DNA of 64,000 bases. Source: Nonomuraea jabiensis. GTDB taxonomy: Bacteria > Actinomycetota > Actinomycetes > Streptosporangiales > Streptosporangiaceae. Below the pieces are notes generated by a model. It was not told the origin of the DNA. It worked only from the letters and a program-made list of their open reading frames with translations, and did no database searches. Shown piece after piece: positions 35,550 to 44,366 of the stretch. The stretch is from assembly GCF_014204795.1 (NCBI RefSeq), contig NZ_JACHMB010000001.1, positions 434,001 to 498,000 on the forward strand, in the 5' to 3' direction. Position numbers and translations under genes: made by a program. Positions within the stretch are counted from its first letter, which is position 1; each line of letters opens with the position of its first letter.

Positions 35550-35785
35550 AGTGCCTTCAGCGAGTCAGGTCGCGCGTAGCTTGCGGATCGGTGCGGGCCG
35601 CATCAGCGAGAGCCGGCGAACAGGCCCCGCTCGGCCACCTCGGCCGACCACACCGCATCATCGAAAGTGCTCTCCGTCACCATCCCCGGGCCACACCTCG
35701 GCAGAGTCAGGGCTACGCCGACGGCATGGCGGCACCGGCATCGCAGGACGTGCGCATGGTCGCGGTGCGGAAGAGCGCCTCCTGC

Positions 35786-36924
35786 CTGATCCGCTCATCG
35801 GCCCCACCCTGCTCAGTCCCGGCCTCACGGCCATGATCTTCCCCGAGGAGGTGCGGCCTGCGCTGAGCGCGCTCGCCGGGGTCGGGGTAGCGCTGTTCAT
35901 GTTCGTCGTCGGCACCGAGCTGGACGCCGGAGCCATGAAGGGCGGCGGGCGGGTGACGGTGTGGGCCTCGCTCTTCGCGACGGCGGTGCCGCTGGCGCTG
36001 GGCGCCCTGCTGGCCGGGACGCTGCTGTCGGGGCACCAGAGGGGTTCCGGCGCCGGGTTCGTGCTGTTCTTCGCGGTGGCGTTGTCGGTGACCGCGTTCC
36101 CTGTCCTGGCGCGCATCATCGCCGACCGCGGCATGACCGGCACCCGGATCGGCGCCACCGCGCTGACCTGTGCGGCCGTCTGCGACGTGCTGGCCTGGTC
36201 GCTGCTCGCGCTGGTCGTCGCGCTCGCCACCGGCGCCCGCTTCCAGTGGTGGCTGCTGCTGCTCGTGCCGTACGTCGTCGTGATGGTCACGCTCGTGCGC
36301 CCGCTGCTGCGCCGGGTGAGCGAGCTCCGCCGGCACGGCGAGCCGGGAGGCGGATTCTTCTTCGCCGTCGTGCTGGCCGGGCTGCTGATGTCGGCCGCCT
36401 TCACGGAGTGGCTGGGGCTGCACTACATCTTCGGGGCGTTTCTCTTCGGCGTCCTCCTGCCCAAGGGCGGGGGCGGCGAGGTGCGCGAGTGCGTGATCCG
36501 ACGGGTCGAGCCGCTGTGCGGCGCGCTCTTGCTCCCCGTCTACTTCGTGGTGGCGGGGCTCAAGATAGACCTGTCCGGGCTGACCGTGGGCGAGCTGGGA
36601 GAACTGGCCCTCATCCTGGCCACGGCTGTGACGGCCAAGTTCGCCGGCGCGTACGCCGGAGCCCGCATCGGCGGCCTGGACTCGCGCGGGGCGATCACGC
36701 TCGGAGCGCTGCTGAACACGCGCGGGCTGACGGAGCTCGTCGTGCTGGGCGTCGGGCTGGAGCTCGGCGTGCTGAACGAGCGCCTCTACGCGCTCATGGT
36801 GGTGATGGCCGTCGTGACCACCGCGCTCACCGGCCCCCTGCTGAACCGGCTGCATCCGGCGCCGGCGGAGGAGTCGTCGCGGCGCGCCGCCTCCTCCCCC
36901 GCTCGCGCCGGTCGAGCGGGCTAG
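35786..36924 (+). CDS. Cation:proton antiporter (CPA2/KefB-like), 5'-truncated
   Basis: About 375 residues of a Na+/H+ exchanger membrane domain: LIGPTLLSPGLTAMIFPEEVRPALSALAGVGVALFMFVVG, SVTAFPVLARIIADRGM, YIFGAFLFGVLLP, LLLPVYFVVAGLKIDLSGL and TLGALLNTRGLTELVVLGVG. The family normally begins with a helix ending in G(x)VxGEIxxGILLGP; here only LIGPTLL remains, preceded by unrelated sequence, so the first helix and the start are missing. The first good internal ATG is at about 35833. The gene is probably non-functional. Its stop overlaps the convergent response-regulator stop (CTAG). Confidence 0.75.
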
Positions 36925-37607
36925 TTGCCGGTGCCCGCGCTGACGAGCCCGGTCTCGTAGGCGACGACGACGGCCTGGGCGCGGTCGCGCAGGCCGAGCT
37001 TGGTGAAGATGCGGGCGACGTGGGTCTTCACCGTGGTCTCGCTCAGCGTCAGCGCCTCGGCCAGTTCGGCGTTGGACAACCCGCGCCCCACCAGCGTCAG
37101 CACCTCGAGCTCGCGCGTGGTCAGGCTGGCCAGGTCGGCGTGCGCGTCCTTGGACGGCGTGCCGCCGGCGGGGTCCTGCGTGGCGAAGCGCTCGACGAGC
37201 CGCCGGGTGATCGACGGCGCCAGCAGGGCATCACCGGTGGTGACCAGCCGAACGGCATTGGTCAGGTGCTCGGGCGTGACGTCCTTCAGCAGGAAACCGC
37301 TAGCGCCGAGAGCCAGCGCGGCGTACACGTAGCGGTCGAGGTCGAACGTGGTCAGCATGAGCACGCGGCAGTCCGGATCCTGCGCCAGGACCCGCCTGGC
37401 CGCCTCCAGCCCGTCCATGTTGGGCATGCGGATGTCCATGAGCACAACGTCCGGCCGCAGCTCCCGCGCGGCCGTCACCGCCTCCACACCGTCGGCCGCC
37501 TCCCCCACCACGTCGATGCCGCGGGTGGTGAGGATCAGCCGGAATCCTGCCCGGATGAGCGCCTGATCGTCGACGATCAGCACGCGGGGCGAAGGCTCGG
37601 GGGTCAT
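36921..37607 (-). CDS. NarL/LuxR-family response regulator
   Basis: A 228-residue cytosolic regulator. The receiver domain has VLIVDDQALIRAGFRLIL, the phosphoacceptor Asp in PDVVLMDIRMPNMDGLEA, Thr in LMLTTFD and Lys in FLLKDVTPEHL. The C-terminal LuxR HTH is LTTRELEVLTLVGRGLSNAELAEALTLSETTVKTHVARIFTKLGLRDRAQAV. ATG 37607 overlaps the kinase stop (TGATG). It pairs with the upstream kinase and, by position, may control the divergent ABC exporter. Confidence 0.94.
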   Translation of the reverse strand: MTPEPSPRVLIVDDQALIRAGFRLILTTRGIDVVGEAADGVEAVTAARELRPDVVLMDIRMPNMDGLEAARRVLAQDPDCRVLMLTTFDLDRYVYAALALGASGFLLKDVTPEHLTNAVRLVTTGDALLAPSITRRLVERFATQDPAGGTPSKDAHADLASLTTRELEVLTLVGRGLSNAELAEALTLSETTVKTHVARIFTKLGLRDRAQAVVVAYETGLVSAGTGN

Positions 37608-38533
37608 CAACCATCCTGTCGATGTGAGGTGCCCGCCGGGGGCGGACCAGACCGGTCGCCGGCGGGCGGCGCGTTCAGCGGGATGCGGGCGCGGATGCGG
37701 TAACCGCCGCCGAGGCGGCGCCGGGCGTCCAGGTCCCCGCCGTAGACGGCGACCCGTTCGCCCAGCCCCAGCAGGCCGCGCCCGGTTCCGTCGTCGCGTT
37801 TGCGCTGCTGCGCCACCGGCACGGCACGGCCCCGCCCTGCCGGCTGCTCGGGCTGGTCGGCGGTGAGCGTGCTGGGGCCGGTGTTGAGCACCTCCACGCG
37901 TATCTGGTTCTCGGCGTAGCGGATCGTCACCTCGGCCTTCGTATCCGGCTCGGCGTGCTTGAGCGCATTGGTCAAGGCCTCCTGGATGATCCGGTAGACC
38001 GTCGCGTCGATGCCCGGCGGCAGCGCGCGGGGCTCGCCCAGGATGCGCGTCTCCACATTCAGCCCGGCGAAGGCGAAGCGGTCGATCAGCGTGTTCAGGG
38101 TGCTCAGGCTCGGCGACGGCACGAGGCCGGCGTCAAAGGAATCCTCAACGCCGTCCGGCGAAGGCGCGAGCAGTCCCAGCAGGTGCCGCAGCTCCGACAT
38201 CGCCGAGCGGCCGGCGTTCTCGACCGCTTTGATCGCCTCCGCGCACTCGTCCGGCTTGATGGTCATCACCTCGCGCGCCGCGCTGGCCTGGACGACCATG
38301 AGGCTCACGTTGTGACTGACGATGTCGTGCAGTTCCCTGGCGATCCTGGCCCGTTCGGCGTCGACCGCCGCCCTGGCGGCCCGGTCGCTCTCTCGCTCCA
38401 GGATCCTGCCCCGCTCCTCGATGGCCTCGCGGTGCCGCCGGTGAGATCGCACGAGCGCGACACTCAGCGACAGCGTGACTCCCAGCAGCGCCACCACAAC
38501 GACGACCAAGGTGTACGCCCAGACTCCGCCCAC
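37607..38533 (-). CDS. NarL-type sensor histidine kinase (HisKA_3)
   Basis: A 308-residue kinase from GTG 38533 (after AGGGTGG). One N-terminal membrane helix (VWAYTLVVVVVALLGVTLSLSVAL) is followed by a coiled linker, the dimerisation helix with phosphoacceptor His in ARIARELHDIVSHNVSLMVVQ, and a HATPase with N-box TVYRIIQEALTNALKHA and G-box GTGRGLLGLGERVAVYGG. It is shorter than the usual four- to six-helix members, so the sensor part is minimal. It phosphorylates the coupled response regulator. Confidence 0.92.
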   Translation of the reverse strand: MGGVWAYTLVVVVVALLGVTLSLSVALVRSHRRHREAIEERGRILERESDRAARAAVDAERARIARELHDIVSHNVSLMVVQASAAREVMTIKPDECAEAIKAVENAGRSAMSELRHLLGLLAPSPDGVEDSFDAGLVPSPSLSTLNTLIDRFAFAGLNVETRILGEPRALPPGIDATVYRIIQEALTNALKHAEPDTKAEVTIRYAENQIRVEVLNTGPSTLTADQPEQPAGRGRAVPVAQQRKRDDGTGRGLLGLGERVAVYGGDLDARRRLGGGYRIRARIPLNAPPAGDRSGPPPAGTSHRQDG

Positions 38534-38649
38534 CGTTCCACCCTGGCAAACGGCGTGGAGATCCGCACTACATCCACAGGATGACATCGGAGCGGATTTA
38601 CATCCGGGGAAGGATGCCCGGCGTCCGGCACCGTTCGTAGCCTCCTTGC

Positions 38650-39348
38650 ATGACAACCGGAACCGAGATCGTCGTACAACTTGATCAGGTACGCAAGCAA
38701 TACGGCGAGACGGCGGCACTGGGCGGCGTCTCGCTGGAGATCCGTGCCGGTGAGGCCGTCGCGGTGATGGGACCATCGGGCTGCGGGAAGTCGACGCTCC
38801 TCAACATGATCGCCGGGCTGGACCGACCCAGCGCCGGAAGGGTCATCGTCCACGGCGAGGACCTGACCGGGTTGAACGAGACAGGGCTGGCGCTGTTCAG
38901 GCGGCGCCGGATCGGCATGGTCTTCCAGTTCTTCAACCTGCTCGACGACCTGTCCGCGCTCGACAACGTGGCGCTCGCCGCCCAGCTCACCGGCACACCC
39001 GCCGCCCAGGCCCGCAGACGCGCGCTCGAACTGCTGGACGAACTCGGCATCGCCGACCGCGCCCGCATGTACCCCGCGGTGCTGAGCGGCGGCGAGCGCC
39101 AGCGTGTCGCCGTCGCCCGCGCCCTCATGAACCGGCCGGCCGTGCTGCTGGCCGACGAGCCGACCGGCGCGCTGGACAGCCACTCCGGTGAGCAGGTGAT
39201 GGACCTGCTGCTCGACCTGCACCAGATCGGCCAGACGCTGCTGCTGGTCACCCATGACGAACGGCTGGCCGAGCGGTGCGCCGGCCGGGTGATCGAGTTG
39301 GCCGACGGCCGGGTGACCGCCGAACGCAAGCTGGAGTGGGCCCCATGA
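38650..39348 (+). CDS. MacB/LolD-type ABC transporter ATPase
   Basis: A 232-residue ATPase: Walker A GPSGCGKST, Q-loop IGMVFQFFNLLDDLSALDNV, signature LSGGERQRVAVARAL, Walker B VLLADEPTGALD, H-loop VTHDERLAERC. The QFFNLL and EPTGALD forms are typical of MacB/LolD/FtsE-like exporters working with FtsX-type permeases. The next gene overlaps it by ATGA. It is divergent from the two-component system, with about 116 bases of shared intergenic control region. Confidence 0.94.
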   Translation: MTTGTEIVVQLDQVRKQYGETAALGGVSLEIRAGEAVAVMGPSGCGKSTLLNMIAGLDRPSAGRVIVHGEDLTGLNETGLALFRRRRIGMVFQFFNLLDDLSALDNVALAAQLTGTPAAQARRRALELLDELGIADRARMYPAVLSGGERQRVAVARALMNRPAVLLADEPTGALDSHSGEQVMDLLLDLHQIGQTLLLVTHDERLAERCAGRVIELADGRVTAERKLEWAP

Positions 39349-41648
39349 GCGTGGTGTGGAGCATCGCACTGGCGGCGGTGCGGCGGCGTAGGTTGCAGAG
39401 CACGGTCCTGGCCGTGGTGGTCATGTGCTCCACCGTGGCGATCGTCGTGGCGCTCGGTCTGCTCGAGGCCTCCTCGGGGCCCTTCGACCGGACCTTCGCC
39501 AAGCAGCACGGGGCGCACGTCGTGGCCACGTTCGACCGGGCCACGGTTCCCGACGCGCTGCTCACGCAGACGGCGGGCAAGCCGGGGGTCGAAGCGGCGG
39601 CCGGGCCGTTCGGCCAGAGCGTGGTCACCGTCGCCGACACCCGGCAGAGCCTGCCGCCCGGACCGCTCACGGTCGTCGGACGGCCCGGTCCGGGCGGTCC
39701 CGTGGACCAGGTCGACCTCTGGGCGGGCCGCTGGGCCGCCAAACCCGGGGAGATCGTGGTGAACCGGCCGGTCGAGCCGCTCTTCAGCGACCTGATCGGC
39801 GCCACGGTGCAGGCCCAGGAGGGGATGAACTTCACCATCGTCGGCCTGGCCTCCAGCGTCAGCAGGACATCTGAGGCCTGGGTCACCCCCGCGCAGATGC
39901 AGACGATGAACCCCAAGACCACCCAGATGCTCTACCGGTTCACCAAGGCGGAGACGGAGGGCGACCTGCGCGCGGCCACGACGAGCGCGACCGCCGGGCT
40001 GCCGTCCTCCGGCGTGCTCAACCAGCAGTCCTACCTCGCCGTCAAGCAGGACGTCTCCCGGGCGGCCGCCGCCTACCTGCCGTTCCTGGTGGGGTTCGGT
40101 CTCCTGGGACTGCTGGTGGCGGTGCTCATCGTGGCGAACGTCATCGGCGGCGCCGTCGTCGCCGGGCAGCGGCACATCGGAGTGCTCAAGTCACTGGGGT
40201 TCACCCCCAACCAGGTCATGGCCGTGTACCTGGCCATGGTCCTGCTGCCCGGGTTCGCCGGGTGTCTGGTCGGCACCGGGCTCGGCGCCCTGGTCTCACA
40301 GCCGCTGCTGCAGCGCGTGTTCGCGGGCATCGGGTCGTCCATCGGCCTGGGCGTCAGCCTGTGGGTGTATCTGGCGGCGCTGATCGGCGTACCGGCCGTG
40401 GTCGTCCTGGCCGCGCTCATCCCCGCCTCTCGCGCGCATCGGCTGTCCGCCGCCGAGACCATCCGGGTCGGCAGCGCGCCCCAGCCGGGACGCGGGCAGG
40501 CGATCCAGGGCCTGCTGTCGGGCACTCCGCTCCCCCGCTCGGTGAGCCTGGGCCTGGGCCTGCCGTTCGCCCGCCCCGGCCGCTCGACGTTGACGCTGGC
40601 CGCGATCGTCCTCGGCGTGGCCGCGGTGACGCTCGCCACCGGCCTGTTCCAGACGATGACCGCCTATGGTGACACGGCACAACGCGTGGGCCACGTCCAT
40701 TCCGTGGTCTATGTCGGACGGCCCGATCAGACCAGGCCCAAGCTGAACGACGCCGCCATCGAGGCGCTGCTGCGCTCGCAGCCCGGCGTGCGGTACGTGA
40801 CCGCCGACGCCTGGATCGACGTGCAGCTCCCGGGCCACACGGGCCGGATCAAGGCCCAGTTTCTGCGCGGCGACGCCGCGACCCGCGGCGACGTGGTGGT
40901 GGCCGGGCGCTACATCTCCGGGCCTAACGAGGTCGCCGCCCCTTCGGCGTTCCTGAAGCGGTTCGGGCTGCACGTCAGCGACCGGCTCACGCTCGCGCTC
41001 GGCGGCGGCCGCACCCAGGCCACGATCGTGGGCGAGCTCATGGACGCCGCGAACGACCTCGTCATCGCGAGCTGGCCCACGCTGACCGCGCTCGACCCGA
41101 ACAGGAGCGCCACTCAGTACGAGGTGCGGCTCGCTCCAGGCGCCGACGTCGAGAAGTTCAACGCGGCCGTCAAGGCGGCCGAACCCGGCCTGTACCCCCA
41201 GACGAAGTCGCAGGTGGACCAGAACAGCGTGGCCATCATCAGTGCGGCGTCCATCTTCACCCTGCTCCTCGGCACGGTGGCGACGCTGGGCGTCTTCAAC
41301 ACCGTGGTGCTCAACACCCGCGAGCGCCGCCGCGACCTGGCCATGCTGAAGTCGATCGGGATGACCCCGCGCCAGGTGACGCTGATGATGGTCACGTCCA
41401 TGGCGGCGCTGGGTGCCTTCGGCGGCCTGGTCGGCATCCCCATCGGCATCGCCTCGCACCGGGTCATCGTGCTGGCCATGCTCAACGCGGTGGGGCTCAC
41501 CGCACCCGAGATCCTGCTCGACGTCTGGCAGGCCACGGCACTGGCCGCGCTGGTCGTGGCGGGTGTGGCCATCGCCATGCTGGGCGCGTACCTGCCCGCG
41601 CGCTCGGCCGCCACGCTGACCATCGCCGAAGCGCTGCGCACAGAATGA
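39345..41648 (+). CDS. FtsX-like ABC transporter permease
   Basis: A 767-residue membrane protein with two FtsX modules. The first has helix TVLAVVVMCSTVAIVVALGLL, a large extracytoplasmic domain, and the conserved QRHIGVLKSLGFTPNQVMAVYLAMVLLPG. The second has RERRRDLAMLKSIGMTPRQVTLMMVTSMAALGAFGG and ends with helices to LTIAEALRTE. Such permeases use ATP binding at the partner ATPase to move lipids, peptides or lipoproteins, or to resist antibiotics. The two-component system upstream suggests induction by cell-envelope stress or a peptide antibiotic (inference). Confidence 0.93.
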   Translation: MSVVWSIALAAVRRRRLQSTVLAVVVMCSTVAIVVALGLLEASSGPFDRTFAKQHGAHVVATFDRATVPDALLTQTAGKPGVEAAAGPFGQSVVTVADTRQSLPPGPLTVVGRPGPGGPVDQVDLWAGRWAAKPGEIVVNRPVEPLFSDLIGATVQAQEGMNFTIVGLASSVSRTSEAWVTPAQMQTMNPKTTQMLYRFTKAETEGDLRAATTSATAGLPSSGVLNQQSYLAVKQDVSRAAAAYLPFLVGFGLLGLLVAVLIVANVIGGAVVAGQRHIGVLKSLGFTPNQVMAVYLAMVLLPGFAGCLVGTGLGALVSQPLLQRVFAGIGSSIGLGVSLWVYLAALIGVPAVVVLAALIPASRAHRLSAAETIRVGSAPQPGRGQAIQGLLSGTPLPRSVSLGLGLPFARPGRSTLTLAAIVLGVAAVTLATGLFQTMTAYGDTAQRVGHVHSVVYVGRPDQTRPKLNDAAIEALLRSQPGVRYVTADAWIDVQLPGHTGRIKAQFLRGDAATRGDVVVAGRYISGPNEVAAPSAFLKRFGLHVSDRLTLALGGGRTQATIVGELMDAANDLVIASWPTLTALDPNRSATQYEVRLAPGADVEKFNAAVKAAEPGLYPQTKSQVDQNSVAIISAASIFTLLLGTVATLGVFNTVVLNTRERRRDLAMLKSIGMTPRQVTLMMVTSMAALGAFGGLVGIPIGIASHRVIVLAMLNAVGLTAPEILLDVWQATALAALVVAGVAIAMLGAYLPARSAATLTIAEALRTE

Positions 41649-41680
41649 GCACCAGGCGACGCGATGGGAAGTCCTGATCG

Positions 41681-41887
41681 ATGTACCACTCCTACACGGC
41701 GGCCCAGTCGCTGTCCCTCACCATGCAGGAGGAATTGATCGAGCGCCTCCAGGACACCCGCCCGTACGCACCGCGCACCGTGCTGACCATCACCGATCCG
41801 GAGACCGGCGAGACGTACCGGCTGGCGCTCGGCCCAGCGCACGTGGCATACCTGGAGGACCTGCTGGCCTTCGGCGTGATTCCGTAA
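41681..41887 (+). CDS. Small hypothetical protein (68 aa)
   Basis: MYHSYTAAQSLSLTMQEELI, then ERLQDTRPYAPRTVLTITDPETGETYRLALGPAHVAYLEDLLAFGVIP. The composition is protein-like, with a helix and two beta-strands. It starts 32 bases after the FtsX stop; the ribosome-binding site (GGGAAG) is modest. I do not recognise the family. Confidence 0.5.
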   Translation: MYHSYTAAQSLSLTMQEELIERLQDTRPYAPRTVLTITDPETGETYRLALGPAHVAYLEDLLAFGVIP

Positions 41888-42046
41888 CCCGCCCCCACCG
41901 CGACAGCCACATCGGCCCCGTACGGGAGGGGCGGCGGACCCACGTTCAAGGCGGCGTTCACCATTGCCTCCGGGTGCGTCGGCGTCGTCCTGCTCGGGCT
42001 CACGCTGCTATCGTGCGTCACGATGAGACACACGTGAGTCACGTCC

Positions 42047-42220
42047 TCAGGGGCCCTTGCGCACCATCCGCGCCGCCTTACGTGCCGCGCCCGACACCAG
42101 CCTCGCGGTCGCCCGTACGTTGCCGTGACACGGCTGTGGCAGCACCGACATGTGCGTGTCGGCGGTCAGCGCGATGCCGGCATGCCCCAGCTAGCCCTGC
42201 ACCAGCCGCAGGTCCAGCGC
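42047..42220 (-). pseudogene. Tyrosine recombinase (phage integrase) 3' remnant A
   Basis: Minus strand: LDLRLVQG-stop-LGHAGIALTADTHMSVLP..ARLVSGAARKAARMVRKG. This is the C-terminal end of actinobacterial integrases (VQxxLGHsxIxxTxDtYxxV), with an in-frame stop before LGH and His replacing the catalytic Tyr (TADTH for TADTY). It is inactive. Confidence 0.75.
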
Positions 42221-42860
42221 AGCCCCGCTACCTCGGCGCGGCGCGAACGTCGTAGAGCGATCAGCCACCACAGCACGGGCGCTCGCCCTTACGCCGCCAA
42301 GCGACCTCCCGCCGCAGCGTCCACACCACCGGGTGGATGTGGCGTGGAGACGGCAATCGTTGCCCGCGAGCCGGGTTGTCACCGATCAAATCCTCTCGTT
42401 AGCCAGCGCCGCGAACGCGCCCGCAGCTTGTTCAACTGCCGCTGTGGCGGCGGACTTTTTCCGCGCTCCGTCGCCGCAGTGTGTCTGACGCCCAGGAACG
42501 CCGAAATCCTGGCGCTGTACGCACCACAGGCGTGCGAGGATCTCGCGAAACGAACCGCTTTCAGACTCAGCGGCGCCCATACGAACCGGCCTATACGGCG
42601 ACCCACCTGACATGCCTGACCTGCAGGTGCGATCAGCGGCACCGGACGTGAGCGCGTCCGCGCCGGGCCTGTCCTCGAATCACGCCGGGCCATGCGACGG
42701 CACCCACCTCGCCATGACGCCGAGAGGCTCGTCATCCCGGCCCCGTACCTGCCTGGTCACGAGCCGGCATGAGCGGCGGGATGCCGAATGTTCAACTGAT
42801 TCACGGAATGATCGTCTGCGCGTTACTCTGCCTCCGGCCTAACGGAAATGGAGACCATGG
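42221..42860. other. No supportable gene
   Basis: A 640-base stretch between the integrase remnant and the lipase. Minus-strand frames end in VEQAAGAFAALANERI, faintly like the end of a transposase, but I cannot support a call. Sequence just before 42861 (GGAAATGGAGACC) supplies the lipase ribosome-binding site. Confidence 0.4.
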
Positions 42861-43802
42861 ATGCACAGATTAGCCAGATCCGGTTTTGCCCTGTCCTTAG
42901 TCGGGGCCATAGTCGCGGCCACCCTGATCGCCACCGCACCCGCCGCGTCAGCCGCGCCCGCACGCGGCAACGGACACCGGGTCACCGTCATGGTCCACGG
43001 GTTCGACCGCGAGGCCGACATCAGCTGCTCCGGCGCATGGAACAGCGCCAAGAATCTGCTGAACGCCAATGGCTGGGGCGACGTCGTCACCTTCGGCTAC
43101 TACAACAAGGCCACCAACTGCGACCTCAGACTCCAAGGGACCACCGACACGCGCATCCAGGAGGTCGGCCGCCAGTTCGCGTGGACCGTCTACTACCTGT
43201 ACTCCAGCAAGGACGTGGCAATCGACGTCGTGACGCACTCCATGGGCGGTCTGGTCGCGAAGGCGGCCATCGAGGGCGTCAACAGGTACGGCGTGGGCAA
43301 GCCGCCACCCGACCTGAGCGGGCTGACGGTCGATCCGAACAACCTCGGCGCGACCGCGTGGCCCAGAGACTGGCCCCCCTTCCTGTACATCGAGGACATG
43401 GTCACGTTCGCCACGCCGCACCTGGGCATCGGCAGCGCGGTGGTGACCGCGTGCGCCATCACCCACGAGCAGTGCAGCGACATGCGTCCGGGCAGCGGCT
43501 TCATCAGCTGGCTGGGAAAGCAGCCGCAGTCCCAGATGGGCACGGACTACACCTTCCTCGCCTCGAAGCACGACGACACGGTCAGCGCCGACTCGGCGAC
43601 CAACAAGCGCACCGCCCACCATTGGGCACTCTACGGCTCGAACGCCGACGGTGGCACGCTGAGTCACACCTCCATCCGGAACACCTCGACCGGCGACTGG
43701 CAAGCGTCGTACGGCGGGGAATTCAGCGACGAGGGTGAGGGCTCGTACCCCGCGCCGCTCCTTCGGATGATGGACGGCCTGTACGACCAGCAGGCCCAGT
43801 AG
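42861..43802 (+). CDS. Secreted alpha/beta-hydrolase (lipase/esterase)
   Basis: A 313-residue exported protein. The signal peptide MHRLARSGFALSLVGAIVAA..APAASAA is cleaved after ASA. The mature enzyme has the oxyanion strand VTVMVHGFDREAD and the nucleophile elbow THSMGGLVAKAAIEG, followed by FATPHLG, as in triacylglycerol lipase/PGAP1-like esterases. Asp and His of the triad are probably in TFLASKHDDTVS and SHTS. It lies between two integrase remnants, hinting at carriage by a former mobile element. Confidence 0.85.
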   Translation: MHRLARSGFALSLVGAIVAATLIATAPAASAAPARGNGHRVTVMVHGFDREADISCSGAWNSAKNLLNANGWGDVVTFGYYNKATNCDLRLQGTTDTRIQEVGRQFAWTVYYLYSSKDVAIDVVTHSMGGLVAKAAIEGVNRYGVGKPPPDLSGLTVDPNNLGATAWPRDWPPFLYIEDMVTFATPHLGIGSAVVTACAITHEQCSDMRPGSGFISWLGKQPQSQMGTDYTFLASKHDDTVSADSATNKRTAHHWALYGSNADGGTLSHTSIRNTSTGDWQASYGGEFSDEGEGSYPAPLLRMMDGLYDQQAQ

Positions 43803-44170
43803 CGCAGAACGACGATCGGCACGCCACAGTGGTGGCATGCCGCAATCGAGACAAGCAAAGTGCCTGGCTCGCGGAACCTGAGGCGCGAGCAGGGCGCTGA
43901 GCTGGTTGCCTCAGTTTGAGTGAGACAGGGATGCCGTCGTTGTCCCACTCAAACTGAGCAATCTTCGTCTGCCACCACTCCGCCTGCCGATGACGCCATC
44001 CGCGCGGGTCATCCGGGCTTGTACGGCTACGACCGGCGACGCCGGGCCGATCTGCCGATGAGCGGCCGTGGCGTGTTCATCGAGTTGACGGGTGCGGCGG
44101 CTGCACCGTCCCGCATTCCGTTTTCCGGACACCCCGGTCGGGCGCCTGATCAATCGGCATTCTTGGGCAT
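43803..44170. other. Intergenic debris before the second integrase remnant
   Basis: No intact gene. Plus-strand frames contain fragments such as VFRTPRSG that plausibly belong to the integrase remnant that follows. Confidence 0.35.
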
Positions 44171-44296
44171 TTGCTGCATGACCTCCGCCATGGCGCGGCC
44201 TCGCTGATGTTGGCGTCCGGGGGGGAGATGAAGGTGATCCAGGAGGCACTGGGACATTGCGCCTGTGGGGTGTTAGCGGCCATCACAAAGTCCTGA
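44171..44296 (+). pseudogene. Tyrosine recombinase (phage integrase) remnant B
   Basis: LLHDLRHGAASLMLASGGEM, then KVIQEALGHCACGVL to a stop. The catalytic box II HDLRHGAAS with Arg and His, and LGH, are recognisable; the protein ends before the catalytic tyrosine. It points in the opposite direction to remnant A. Confidence 0.8.
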
Positions 44297-44366
44297 TCGG
44301 CGGACATCTCCGTCTTGGTAGACGGACATAGCGGTCCTGGCTGGCGGACATCGGAAATCCTGGTCG

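Larger units (their letters stand above)
34734..35785. other. Gene-poor scar region
   Basis: Apart from an SDR fragment (34876-35024) and a tRNA-like fragment (35490-35549) I see no supportable gene in this kilobase. Long frames here have atypical composition. Confidence 0.5.
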
